A stretch of DNA of 9,016 bases from Bacillota bacterium (lineage in GTDB: Bacteria > Bacillota > Sulfobacillia > JAJZIM01 > JAJZBP01): the NCBI GenBank assembly GCA_021798855.1, contig JAJZBP010000073.1:1-9016 (forward strand), in the 5' to 3' direction. Below are positions 1 to 8,009 of this stretch, in pieces. Position numbers and translations under genes: made by a program. Under the pieces are notes generated by a model. That model did not search any database and was not told the DNA's origin. It saw only the letters and a program-made list of their open reading frames with translations. Every line of letters starts with the position of its first letter. Position 1 is the stretch's first letter.

Positions 1-432
1 GCTCTCAACCGTAAAAAGGTTAAGTACATGCTTATCGGTGGGTTTGCTGTCAACTACTATGGCTTTTCACGAGCGACAACCGACGTGGATTTTTTAGTTG
101 ACGCCTCAACCGATAACATAGAAAAACTTAAAGAGGCTCTGCACACATTGGGGATTGAAACGGACGATATGCCAGCCACAGACGTTGAAACTTATACCGT
201 TGTGCGAATTGTTGAGGAGGTTACCATAGACTTACTGAAATCTGTTGGAGACATTAACTTTTCAAACGCCAAAGCAATTACTGCTGTCGCAGATGGTATA
301 TCTATCCCCGTTGCGGACATTCCTACGTTGATCGAAACCAAACGAGGCATCAGGGAAAAAGACAAAATCGATTTGGGTTTTTTGATTCGGGTGCTGAATG
401 CGCAGCAACAAAATACGATTAAGGTGTGGTAA
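1..432 (+). CDS. Nucleotidyltransferase, MNT/AbiEii-like (5' end outside window)
   Basis: The frame is open from base 1 and ends at TAA 430-432; the ATG at 28 is internal, because the residues before it (LNRKKVKY) match the usual lead-in to the Gly-Gly motif. Probably about a dozen residues are missing. Numbering from the ATG at 28, the Pol-beta-type nucleotidyltransferase signature is complete: Gly4-Gly5, Asp19-x-Asp21 (metal ligands) and a third acidic residue, Asp68, in the strand VTIDLL. The C-terminal part (ISIPVADIPTLIETKRG, then KDKIDLGFL) fits the DUF6036-like branch. Members transfer a nucleotide to an unknown target; some relatives are antitoxin/toxin partners (MNT-HEPN, AbiEii), but no HEPN partner follows here. 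An upstream partner cannot be excluded. GC is visibly lower (around 42%) than in all later genes, which suggests acquired DNA. The family call is firm; the cellular role is unknown. Confidence 0.85.
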   Translation, partial: ALNRKKVKYMLIGGFAVNYYGFSRATTDVDFLVDASTDNIEKLKEALHTLGIETDDMPATDVETYTVVRIVEEVTIDLLKSVGDINFSNAKAITAVADGISIPVADIPTLIETKRGIREKDKIDLGFLIRVLNAQQQNTIKVW

Positions 433-673
433 GGTGCTGAAATGTGCTGAAATGGTGTTGGCAGGAAAACAAATGTTGATATGACGCGGTTCGTTGCCAC
501 TGTTCATAGTCAACTTCACTGTGTGGCGGATTTTTTCTTTGCCGTTCGCACTGTTTTCGCCGTAACCCTGGGCGACGTTGCCGGGTGGGGGAGAGGCGGG
601 GAGGAAATGCGGTGGTGATGGAGAAGGGATTACTCAAGATACCGGTCTTTCGCGGGTCGAAGCGGGCGGGGGG
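433..673. other. Spacer and composition boundary
   Basis: The spacer begins with two exact copies of GTGCTGAAAT (434-453) just after the nucleotidyltransferase stop. The first hundred bases are mixed in composition; from about 560 the sequence takes on the GC-rich character of the rest of the window. I see no convincing -35/-10 pair and no hairpin followed by a T-run, so neither the end of the first transcript nor the promoter of the next gene is located. From 578 to 673 the frame of the downstream gene is already open, but its third codon positions are much less GC-rich than in the gene proper, so I treat it as leader. Confidence 0.5.
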
Positions 674-3547
674 ATGGGTTTGGCCGAGGTGGACAACGTT
701 GGGCGACGCCGGACCGGGGACGGCAACCGCCCGAATCACCTGAGTCAATTGATTCTGGAGGCGGCGGGCGAAGGGATCTACGGGGTGGGTGAAGACGGGC
801 GGATCAGTTTCATCAATCCGGCGGCGACCAGGATGCTGGGTTACGGTTCGGGGGAACTGGTCGGGGTCGATCCGCATGCCCTGTGGCACCATTCCCGTCC
901 GGACGGCAGTCCCTACGCCCAGGAGGACTGTCCCATCGCCGCCGCCATCGGGCGGCGGGAGGGACGGCGCAGCCGCGAGGTTTTCTGGCGCAAGGACGGC
1001 GTCCGACTGACCGTCGACTTCGTGTGCAGTCCGGTCCGGGGAGCGGGGCGCAGCCTGCGGGGAGTGGTGGTTTTCCGGGACGTGACCGAGGACGAAAGGA
1101 TGGAGAGGCTGCTCACGGAGAGTGAGGAGAAGTATCGTTCCCTGATGGAGGAGTCGGCCGAAGGACTGTACCTGATGGATCCGGGCAGCAAGCGCATCCT
1201 GGAGGCCAATCCCAAGTTTCTGGAGATGTTCGGCTACACCGGAGAAGAGGCCGTCGGCCTGGGGATCGACCAACTGATAGCCTCGCAGACGCCGCAGGCC
1301 AACGCGGAGCGCATTCGGATGGTTCTGGCGGGACTGAAGGTGGTCAACGAGCCGCGGCTTTACCGGCGCCGGGACGGTGCGCTCCTGGAGGTCGAGGTGA
1401 GTTCCTCCCTGGTGACTTACGGCGGTAAAGTCGTGATCATGATTCACGTGCGGGACGTGAGCGAACGCCGGCAGGCGGAGCGGCTCCTGGCGGAAAGCGA
1501 GGAACGTTTTCGTTGCCTTTTCGACAACAATTCGGATGCCGTTTTCTCCCTGGACCTGAAGGGCAGGTTCACCTCGGTCAATCCGGCGGCGGAAAAGCTG
1601 GGCGGCTACGCGCTGGGGGAGGTCCGGGGCAAGCCGTTCTGGTTCTTGGTCGAAGAGGGAGACAGGGAGAAGGCGCGAAAGCGTTTCGCCCTGGTGGCCA
1701 CGGGAACGGTGGTGGCGGAGGACCTGGAGGTGACCATCAGGCACCGGAGCGGCCGGCGGGTGCCGGTGGCCGTGCGGGGCATTCCCATCGCCAGCGGAGA
1801 ACGGATAAGCGGCGTCTTCGGCGTGGCCAGGGACGTGAGCGTCAGGGTGCGGGCGGAGCGGGAGTTGCGCCTGGCGGGCAAGGTGTTCGAAGGCATTGCG
1901 GAAGCCGTGGCGGTCACCGACGTGGACTGGAAGATCCAGTCGGTCAACCGGGCTTTCACGGAAATAACGGGTTACACGGCGGAAGAAATGACCGGCCAGG
2001 ACCTGCGTTTCCTGCATCCCGAGGGGGTCGAACCGGTTTCCCTGGCTGAGATGGAAAAGGCCCTGCGCCTGACCGGCGGCTGGAAGGGCGAAATGTGGGG
2101 AAGGCGCAAGAACGGCGAGGTTTATCCGCAGTGGAGCAACGTCAGCGCCATCCTGGACGAAAAAGGGCGGGTGGCGCATTTGGTGTCGGTGGCTTCCGAC
2201 ATCACCGAACGCAGGCTGTTCGAGGAACACCTGAAACACCTGGCCCACCACGATCCCCTGACCGGGTTGCCCAACCGCACCATGTTCCTGGAGCGGTTGA
2301 ATCAGTCGCTGTTCCTGGCCGGACGGGAGGGGCACCAGGTGGCGGTGATGTTCTTGGATTTGGACCGCTTCAAGGTCATCAACGACACCTTGGGGCACCA
2401 GCAAGGAGACCTCCTTCTCCGGGCGGTGGCCGACCGGCTGCGGGGCGCGGTGCGGGGAAGCGACACGGTGGCCCGCCTGGGGGGGGACGAGTTCACCGTG
2501 CTTTTGGGGGGGGGGACCAGTCCCGGCGAGGCCGCCCTGGTGGCCAGGAAGCTGATCGCCGAATTGGCCCGCCCCTTCCAGGTGGCCGGGCGCAACCTGC
2601 TCGTCACCGGCAGCGTGGGTATTGCCATGTACCCAATGGATGCCGGCGGCGCCGAGGAGATGTTGAAAAGCGCGGACGTGGCCATGTACCACGCCAAGGA
2701 AGAGGGGAGAAACAACTACCAGTTCTACGCCGCGGCCCTGAACACGGACGTTTCGGTGCGGTTGGAGATGGAGGAAGCCATGCGCCGGGGGTTGGAGCGG
2801 GAAGAGTTCATCCTTCATTACCAGCCCCAGGTGGAGGTGGAGACGGGCCGGGTGACCGGCCTGGAGGCCCTGGTGCGCTGGCGGCATCCGAACCTGGGCC
2901 TTTTGACGCCGGACCGCTTCATTCCCCTGGCGGAGGAGACCGGGTTGATCCTGCCGCTGGGGGAGCTGGTGCTGCGGGCGGCCTGCCTTCAAGGGTCGGC
3001 TTGGCGAGCGGCCGGATTGCCGGCGTTGCGCCTGGCGGTCAATTTGTCGGCTCGGCAGTTCCACCAGGACGATCTGCCGGAGAGGGTGGGGGCGGTCCTG
3101 GAGGAAACAGGTTTTGACCCGGATACCCTGGGAGTGGAACTGACGGAAAACATTTTGCAGCAAAACGCGCCGATTGCCGTCCGCACCCTGGAGAAATTGC
3201 GGGAACTCGGGGTACACCTGGCCATCGACGATTTCGGAACCGGGTATTCGTCCCTCGGCCGCCTGAAACGCTTGCCGGTGGAGGAACTGAAGATCGACCG
3301 TTCCTTCGTGCGGAAAATCGCCGGCGATCCGGCGGAAGCGGCGGTGGCGGCGGCGGTCACGGCCGTCGGGCGCAGCCTGAACCTGAACATAGTCGCGGAG
3401 GGGGTCGAGACGGCGGAGCAATTGGCCTTCCTGCGCACCCACGGCTGCCAGCGGTTTCAGGGCTACCTGTTCAGCCGCCCGGTGCCGGGGGAAGCGGTGG
3501 AGGGCCTTTTGCGAGACCATCCGGCGTGGGGGCAAACGGCCCGGTGA
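674..3547 (+). CDS. Cyclic-di-GMP cyclase/phosphodiesterase with four PAS domains
   Basis: This is a sensory protein for cyclic-di-GMP turnover. From the ATG at 674 (957 aa) it has four PAS domains at about residues 23-145, 153-268, 278-393 and 398-518, each ending in a DVTE/DVSER/DITER-type signature, then GGDEF (about 521-685) and EAL (about 701-943). The cyclase motif GGDEF is intact at 603-607, preceded by an RxxD inhibitory site (Arg594, Asp597). The EAL half keeps Glu731-Ala-Leu, Asn790, Glu822, Asp852-Asp853, Lys873, Glu909 and Gln929, so both activities are plausible. There is no signal peptide or membrane span, so it should be cytosolic with PAS domains as ligand or redox sensors. 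The frame is open back to a TTG at 578, giving 32 more residues, but these lack a ribosome site and use atypical codons; ATG 674 follows a G-rich stretch. The four PAS modules may have arisen by duplication. The substrate class is secure; the signal sensed is unknown. Confidence 0.93.
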   Translation: MGLAEVDNVGRRRTGDGNRPNHLSQLILEAAGEGIYGVGEDGRISFINPAATRMLGYGSGELVGVDPHALWHHSRPDGSPYAQEDCPIAAAIGRREGRRSREVFWRKDGVRLTVDFVCSPVRGAGRSLRGVVVFRDVTEDERMERLLTESEEKYRSLMEESAEGLYLMDPGSKRILEANPKFLEMFGYTGEEAVGLGIDQLIASQTPQANAERIRMVLAGLKVVNEPRLYRRRDGALLEVEVSSSLVTYGGKVVIMIHVRDVSERRQAERLLAESEERFRCLFDNNSDAVFSLDLKGRFTSVNPAAEKLGGYALGEVRGKPFWFLVEEGDREKARKRFALVATGTVVAEDLEVTIRHRSGRRVPVAVRGIPIASGERISGVFGVARDVSVRVRAERELRLAGKVFEGIAEAVAVTDVDWKIQSVNRAFTEITGYTAEEMTGQDLRFLHPEGVEPVSLAEMEKALRLTGGWKGEMWGRRKNGEVYPQWSNVSAILDEKGRVAHLVSVASDITERRLFEEHLKHLAHHDPLTGLPNRTMFLERLNQSLFLAGREGHQVAVMFLDLDRFKVINDTLGHQQGDLLLRAVADRLRGAVRGSDTVARLGGDEFTVLLGGGTSPGEAALVARKLIAELARPFQVAGRNLLVTGSVGIAMYPMDAGGAEEMLKSADVAMYHAKEEGRNNYQFYAAALNTDVSVRLEMEEAMRRGLEREEFILHYQPQVEVETGRVTGLEALVRWRHPNLGLLTPDRFIPLAEETGLILPLGELVLRAACLQGSAWRAAGLPALRLAVNLSARQFHQDDLPERVGAVLEETGFDPDTLGVELTENILQQNAPIAVRTLEKLRELGVHLAIDDFGTGYSSLGRLKRLPVEELKIDRSFVRKIAGDPAEAAVAAAVTAVGRSLNLNIVAEGVETAEQLAFLRTHGCQRFQGYLFSRPVPGEAVEGLLRDHPAWGQTAR

Positions 3548-3549
3548 GT

Positions 3550-3575
3550 CCGCCGGGGGCGGCTCCCGTGCTATA
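3550..3575 (+). repeat. Copy A of a near-identical 26-bp repeat
   Basis: This segment between the cyclic-di-GMP gene and recJ matches 3911-3936 inside recJ at 24 of 26 positions, including the core GGCGGCTCCCGTGC. Its right end runs into the -10 box of the putative recJ promoter. A chance match of this quality in a 9-kb window looks unlikely even at high GC, by rough estimate. Confidence 0.7.
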
Positions 3576-3577
3576 AT
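3569..3577 (+). promoter_or_regulatory. Extended -10 promoter for recJ-rel
   Basis: TG-C-TATAAT at 3569-3577 is a perfect extended -10 element. The stretch at the -35 position is not TTGACA-like, which is tolerated when an extended -10 is present. It lies about 100 bp upstream of the recJ start, just after the preceding gene ends at 3547, and is followed by an A-rich run, so transcription would start around 3584. This is a sequence match only. Confidence 0.55.
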
Positions 3578-3678
3578 AAAAATCCTGGGCGTTTACCCGC
3601 TTGGACAATAGGTGCGGATGAAGGATGATGGAGCGTGTTTTTGGGCCCTGTTGGCCGGGATAGCCCCGGGATGACGGC

Positions 3679-5736
3679 TTGACGGGCAGACCGGCCTGGC
3701 GCGTCGCCGCGCCTCACCCGGACCGGGAGACTTTGGCGCGGGAACTGGGGGTGTCGCCCCTGGTCGCCCAACTGCTCCTCAACCGGAACCTGACGACGGC
3801 GACGGCGGTACGGCGGTTCTGGAACGAAGGCGTCGCCTCCGTACATGCGTTCGTCGCCGTTGGCGAGGGCAAGGAACGGACCGTCGGCGAAACCTTGGAC
3901 GCCCAGTTCGCCGCCGGAGGCGGCTCCCGTGCCATAGACGTAGATCCGTCCGGGGTGGCGGCTCCGGGGGAGATGGCGGGGATGCAAGCGGCGGTCGACC
4001 GGCTCCAAAGGGCGGCCGACCGGGGCGAAAAGGTGCTGGTGCACGGAGACTACGACGTGGACGGGCTGACCGGGACGGCCGTTTTGCTGGCGGCTCTGCG
4101 CGCCTGGGGAATCCGGGCCGATTACCACGTGCCCAGCCGCGGGGATGGGTACGGGCTTTCCCGGGAAACGGTCGCGGCGGCGGCGGGAAACTACGGGTTG
4201 CTCCTGACGGTCGACTGCGGGGTGACTGCGGTGGCCGAGGTGGCGGCGGCCCGGGAGGCGGGCCTCGACGTGATCGTCACCGACCACCACCTCCCGGCGG
4301 GCGATCTGCCGTCGGCGGTGGCGGTGCTCGATCCCCACCGGGAGGACTGTCCCTACCCCTTCAAGGAACTGTCCGGGGTGGGGGTGGCCTTCCGGCTGGT
4401 TCAGGCGGCGGCTGCCGTTTTGGGTGCGGTGGAACCGGCGCCGCTCCTGCCCCTGGTGGCCCTGGGGACGCTGGCCGACGCCGTGCCTTTGCGCGGGGAA
4501 AACCGGATCCTGGCGGCGGAGGGCCTGCGGCGGTTCTGGGACGGACCTCCGGGCCTGTGCGCCTTGGCGCGGGCGGCGGGGGTGGAAGGGACGGTGCGTT
4601 CGGGAGTCATCACTTTCGGCGTGGCGCCGCGGTTGAACGCCCTGGGGCGGATGGGCGACCCGCGCTTGGCGGTGGAGCTTTTCTCCACCACGGATAGCAA
4701 CGAAATTAAAGAGATGGTTCGCGCCATCGAGATATCAAACCAAGAGCGCCGTCAGGTGGAAAAGGGCGTCCTGACCGAGGCCAGGGACATGGTTTCCCGG
4801 GACGGTAAAATAGCCTTCGCTGCGAGCCCGGGCTGGCACCCGGGGGTGATCGGGATCGTGGCGGCCAGGCTGGCCGACGAGTTGGGACGCCCCGCCTTTG
4901 TGGTCAGCCTGGACGGGGAAGAGGGACGGGGTTCGGCCAGGGGGATTCCCGGGTGGAACGTCCACCGGCTGCTGGAGGCGGCCGCGGGCCGGTTGGCCGC
5001 CTTCGGCGGGCACGCCGGGGCGGCTGGCTTTAGCGTGGACGCGGACCAGGTGGCGGCCCTGGAGGCTGACCTGGAAAGTCGGGCCGGGGAGGAACCGGCG
5101 CCTACGGAGGTGGGGAGACCCTGTCTGGAAATCGACGCCGAGGTGGAACCGGAACAACTGGACGAGGCTTTTTGGCATGAATTGGAACGCATGGAGCCGT
5201 TCGGCCGGGGTAACCCGGAACCGGTCTTTTTGGCCAAGGGGATGGGTTTGGCCAGGGTGCGACCTTTCGGCGGCGCGGGCGAACATCTTTTTTTGGACTT
5301 CACCCGCGACGGCTCCCGCTACGCGGCGGTGTCCTTCCGGTCCGGGGAGCGCCGGGCGGAAATGGAAAACGCGGCATCCTTTAATCTGGTGTTCAGTTTG
5401 GAGAAAAGGCGATTCCGGGGCCGGGAGGAAAAACGGTTCCGGGTGGAGGACTTTGCGCCCGTAACCGGTGTGGTCTCGGACGGGGGCCTTTTTCTCGACC
5501 GGGAACGGTTGTTGGTGCTTTACCGGCGGCTTTTGCCGGTGCGGGTGGCCGACTTGGAGGCATTTGTGCCACCGGCGGCCGATCTGTTGCCGCCTTCGAG
5601 TATTCGTCTGGGACTGACCATTTTTCGCGAACTGGGTCTATTGGTGCGGGAACAAGCCGTATGGCGCATCGCGCCCCCGCGACAGCGGCTCAACCTGAAC
5701 GACAGCCCCACCTACAGGAGGGGAACCGGCGTTTGA
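3679..5736 (+). CDS. recJ: Single-stranded-DNA-specific exonuclease RecJ
   Basis: RecJ degrades single-stranded DNA 5' to 3' in recombination, mismatch and base-excision repair. The 685-aa product has the DHH phosphoesterase core: motif I GDYDVDG (123-129), DCG (179-181), DHH (202-204) and LDPH (217-220), all metal or active-site motifs. The DHHA1 domain follows, with GWHPGVIGIVAARL (385-398) and GGHAGAAGF (443-451), then an OB-fold (about 480-590, including ERMEPFGRGNPEPVF) and a C-terminal extension (about 600-670) of the kind seen in Firmicutes RecJ. The start is TTG 3679, since an in-frame TAG at 3661 excludes anything earlier and the N-terminus (WRVAAP...ELGVSPLVAQLLLNR) aligns with the family; the ribosome site is weak. 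About 38 extra residues lie around 51-92, before motif I. The end overlaps the rel start by TTGA, implying translational coupling. Function is certain. Confidence 0.97.
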   Translation: MTGRPAWRVAAPHPDRETLARELGVSPLVAQLLLNRNLTTATAVRRFWNEGVASVHAFVAVGEGKERTVGETLDAQFAAGGGSRAIDVDPSGVAAPGEMAGMQAAVDRLQRAADRGEKVLVHGDYDVDGLTGTAVLLAALRAWGIRADYHVPSRGDGYGLSRETVAAAAGNYGLLLTVDCGVTAVAEVAAAREAGLDVIVTDHHLPAGDLPSAVAVLDPHREDCPYPFKELSGVGVAFRLVQAAAAVLGAVEPAPLLPLVALGTLADAVPLRGENRILAAEGLRRFWDGPPGLCALARAAGVEGTVRSGVITFGVAPRLNALGRMGDPRLAVELFSTTDSNEIKEMVRAIEISNQERRQVEKGVLTEARDMVSRDGKIAFAASPGWHPGVIGIVAARLADELGRPAFVVSLDGEEGRGSARGIPGWNVHRLLEAAAGRLAAFGGHAGAAGFSVDADQVAALEADLESRAGEEPAPTEVGRPCLEIDAEVEPEQLDEAFWHELERMEPFGRGNPEPVFLAKGMGLARVRPFGGAGEHLFLDFTRDGSRYAAVSFRSGERRAEMENAASFNLVFSLEKRRFRGREEKRFRVEDFAPVTGVVSDGGLFLDRERLLVLYRRLLPVRVADLEAFVPPAADLLPPSSIRLGLTIFRELGLLVREQAVWRIAPPRQRLNLNDSPTYRRGTGV
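3911..3936 (+). repeat. Copy B of the 26-bp repeat, within recJ
   Basis: This copy differs from 3550-3575 at two positions (G/A and T/C) and is read in the recJ frame as part of AAGGGSRAI. It falls within the stretch of recJ that has no counterpart in typical RecJ proteins, 361 bp downstream of the other copy. Confidence 0.7.
5716..5723 (+). promoter_or_regulatory. Ribosome binding site of rel
   Basis: AGGAGGGG lies inside the last codons of recJ, nine bases before TTG 5733. It decides the rel start: the frame is open further upstream to 5661, but those extra 24 residues do not resemble the N-terminus of the family and are simply recJ sequence read in another frame. Confidence 0.85.
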
Positions 5737-8009
5737 ACTTCGCCACCCTGGAGGCCAAAATCCATCGTTACAACCCGCGGGGGGACCTGGGGCTGGTGGA
5801 AAAGGCGTATGAAGTGGCCCTGGCGGCGCACGCGGAACAGCGGCGGGTGTCGGGGGAGCCCTACATCGACCACCCGCTGGCGGTGGCCGGGTGCCTGGCC
5901 GACCTGGAGTTGGACCTGCCCACTCTTGCCGCCGGGCTTTTGCACGACGTGGTGGAGGACTCGAGCTATACGCTGGAGGAGATCCGGGAGGGCTTCGGGG
6001 AAGAGGTCGCCGGGATGGTGGACGGGGTGACCAAACTCTCGCGCATCGAACATTTAAGCCGGGAGGAGATGCAGGCGGAGAACCTGCGGAAGATGGTCCT
6101 GGCCATGGCCAAGGACGTGCGGGTGATCCTGATTAAGCTGGCCGACCGTCTGCACAACCTGAAGACCCTCAAGTACCTGCCGGAGAAGAAACGGGTGGAG
6201 ATCGCCCGGGAGAGCCTGGAGATCTTCGCGCCGCTGGCCCACCGCCTGGGGATCTTCCGCTTGAAGGGCGAAATGGAGGACCTGGCCCTCTACCACCTGG
6301 AGCCGGAAAAATACAAGGAGGTGGCGGAGAAGGTCTCCCGTAAGCGCCGGGAACGGGAGGAGTACATCAACAACCTGGTGGCCGTCCTCCAGGAAAAGCT
6401 GGTGGCGGTGGGCATCGCGGCCGACATTCAGGGCCGGCCCAAGAATTTCTACAGCATTTATAAGAAGATGTACACGCAAAACAAGGATTTCAGCCAGATT
6501 TACGATCTGGTGGCCATCCGGGTGATCGTGGACAACGTCAAGGACTGCTACGGGGCCCTGGGGATCGTCCACGCCCTCTGGAAGCCGATCCCGGGGCGCT
6601 TCAAGGACTACCTGGCGATGCCCAAGTCGAACATGTACCAGTCCCTGCACACCACGGTCATCGGCCCGACGGGGGAACCGTTCGAAATCCAGATCCGCAC
6701 CTGGGAAATGCACCGCACGGCAGAGTACGGGATCGCCGCCCACTGGCGCTACAAAGAGGGCACGCCGACGGACCGGGCCATGGACGAGAAGTTGGCCTGG
6801 CTGCGCCAGGTGATGGATTGGCAGCACGATCTGCGGGACGCCAAGGATTTCGTGGAGACGCTGAAGATCGACCTGTTCGACGACGAGGTGTTCGTTTTCA
6901 CCCCCAAGGGGCAGGTCATCGACCTGCCCACCGGAGCCACGCCCATCGACTTCGCCTATCGCATCCACACGGATGTGGGCCACCACTGCGCCGGGGCCAA
7001 GGTGAACGGGAAGATCGTCCCCCTGGATTACCGCCTGAAAAGCGGGGACATCACGGAGATCCTGACCAACAAGAATTCGGCCGGTCCGAGTCGCGGATGG
7101 CTGGCCCTGGCGGTGACCTCGGGGGCGAAAAACCGCATCCGCCAGTGGTTCAAGACCAAGAACCGGGAGGAGAACCTGGCCCGGGGACGGGATTCGCTGG
7201 AAAAGGAAAGCCGTCGCCAGGGGTTCGACGCGGCGGAACTTTTGCGGCCGGAATGGCTGGAGGTGGCTCGCCGCCGCTACAACCTGGGGACGACCGACGA
7301 CCTGCTGGCGACGGTCGGTTACGGCGGCCTGTCCACGGTGCAGGTCATCTCCCGGCTGCGGGAGGAGTACCGCAAGGAAAAGAAAGTGGCGGCGGAAACG
7401 GGCGGGGCAGTTGCCGGAACGTCGGGGGGCGCGGGCGGACCGGGGAGCGCCGGGTCGCCGGGGGCCTTGAACGCGGCGGGCGCTGCCGGCGTAGCCGGCG
7501 CGGCCGGGGCCGAAGCCGCGGAGCGGGTCTGGCAGGGTTACGGCAAGGCCGTAAACGGGGTCAGGGTGAAGGGCATCGACAACGTGCTGGTGCGCTTTTC
7601 CCGCTGCTGCCTGCCGGTCCCGGGTGACCGGATCATCGGCTACGTGACCAGGGGCCGGGGCGTGTCCATCCACCGCTGGGATTGCCCGAACAGCAAAGAA
7701 CTGCTGGCCGAACCGGGTCGGCTGATCGAGGTGGCCTGGGACCGGGCGGAGGAGACGCAGCGTCCGGTGGAGATCCGGGTCCAGGCCAACGACCGGGCCG
7801 GCCTCCTGGCGGATGTGGCCGGGGCGGTGGCCGAAAAAGGGGTGAACATCCTGACCGCCAGGGTCCGGGTGGACAAAAAACGCACCGCTTTAGTGGACGT
7901 CACCATGGAGATCGCCTCCCTGCGGGAACTGGAGGGGATCATGGAACGCATCTGCGCCTTGCCGGGCGTGGTCAAGGCGGAGCGGGTGGCGCGGGAGAAG
8001 GTCCATTGA
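5733..8009 (+). CDS. relA: Bifunctional (p)ppGpp synthetase/hydrolase (Rel)
   Basis: This enzyme makes and degrades (p)ppGpp, the stringent-response alarmone, on starved ribosomes. The 758-aa product has all long-Rel domains. The HD hydrolase (about 20-190) keeps His47, His71-Asp72, Glu75-Asp76 and Asp138. The synthetase (about 230-345) keeps GRPKNFYSIYKKM (234-246), Asp258 and Glu318 in FEIQIRT. TGS follows at about 384-444, a helical region, a Cys-Cys/His/Cys zinc-finger-like segment (Cys624, Cys625, His647, Cys651) and an ACT domain (about 675-750). Both active sites look intact, as expected for the single Rel of Firmicutes. An unusual Gly/Ala-rich low-complexity linker of about 45 residues (552-596) separates the helical and zinc-finger regions. 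The TTG start overlaps the recJ TGA (TTGA), so translation is probably coupled. Its last codons (GEKVH-like end, EKVH*) form the first unit of an 18-bp tandem repeat. The common neighbour apt is absent. Confidence 0.97.
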   Translation: MNFATLEAKIHRYNPRGDLGLVEKAYEVALAAHAEQRRVSGEPYIDHPLAVAGCLADLELDLPTLAAGLLHDVVEDSSYTLEEIREGFGEEVAGMVDGVTKLSRIEHLSREEMQAENLRKMVLAMAKDVRVILIKLADRLHNLKTLKYLPEKKRVEIARESLEIFAPLAHRLGIFRLKGEMEDLALYHLEPEKYKEVAEKVSRKRREREEYINNLVAVLQEKLVAVGIAADIQGRPKNFYSIYKKMYTQNKDFSQIYDLVAIRVIVDNVKDCYGALGIVHALWKPIPGRFKDYLAMPKSNMYQSLHTTVIGPTGEPFEIQIRTWEMHRTAEYGIAAHWRYKEGTPTDRAMDEKLAWLRQVMDWQHDLRDAKDFVETLKIDLFDDEVFVFTPKGQVIDLPTGATPIDFAYRIHTDVGHHCAGAKVNGKIVPLDYRLKSGDITEILTNKNSAGPSRGWLALAVTSGAKNRIRQWFKTKNREENLARGRDSLEKESRRQGFDAAELLRPEWLEVARRRYNLGTTDDLLATVGYGGLSTVQVISRLREEYRKEKKVAAETGGAVAGTSGGAGGPGSAGSPGALNAAGAAGVAGAAGAEAAERVWQGYGKAVNGVRVKGIDNVLVRFSRCCLPVPGDRIIGYVTRGRGVSIHRWDCPNSKELLAEPGRLIEVAWDRAEETQRPVEIRVQANDRAGLLADVAGAVAEKGVNILTARVRVDKKRTALVDVTMEIASLRELEGIMERICALPGVVKAERVAREKVH

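Noticed and set aside
578..673. A TTG start giving 32 more residues for the cyclic-di-GMP protein.
   Set aside because: There is no ribosome site, the composition is low-complexity and Gly-rich, and the codon third positions are unlike the rest of the gene. It remains possible.
419..3535. A 1038-codon open frame on the minus strand opposite the cyclic-di-GMP gene.
   Set aside because: Its translation is dominated by Arg, Pro, His and Gln with no recognisable domain, while the plus strand shows complete PAS, GGDEF and EAL motifs. Long antisense frames are expected opposite GC-biased genes.
5661..5732. An earlier in-frame start for rel within recJ.
   Set aside because: The 24 extra residues do not look like the family N-terminus, and AGGAGGGG is positioned for TTG 5733.
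6054..7673. A 539-codon open frame on the minus strand opposite rel.
   Set aside because: It is a shadow of rel with a His/Pro/Arg-rich, motif-free translation.
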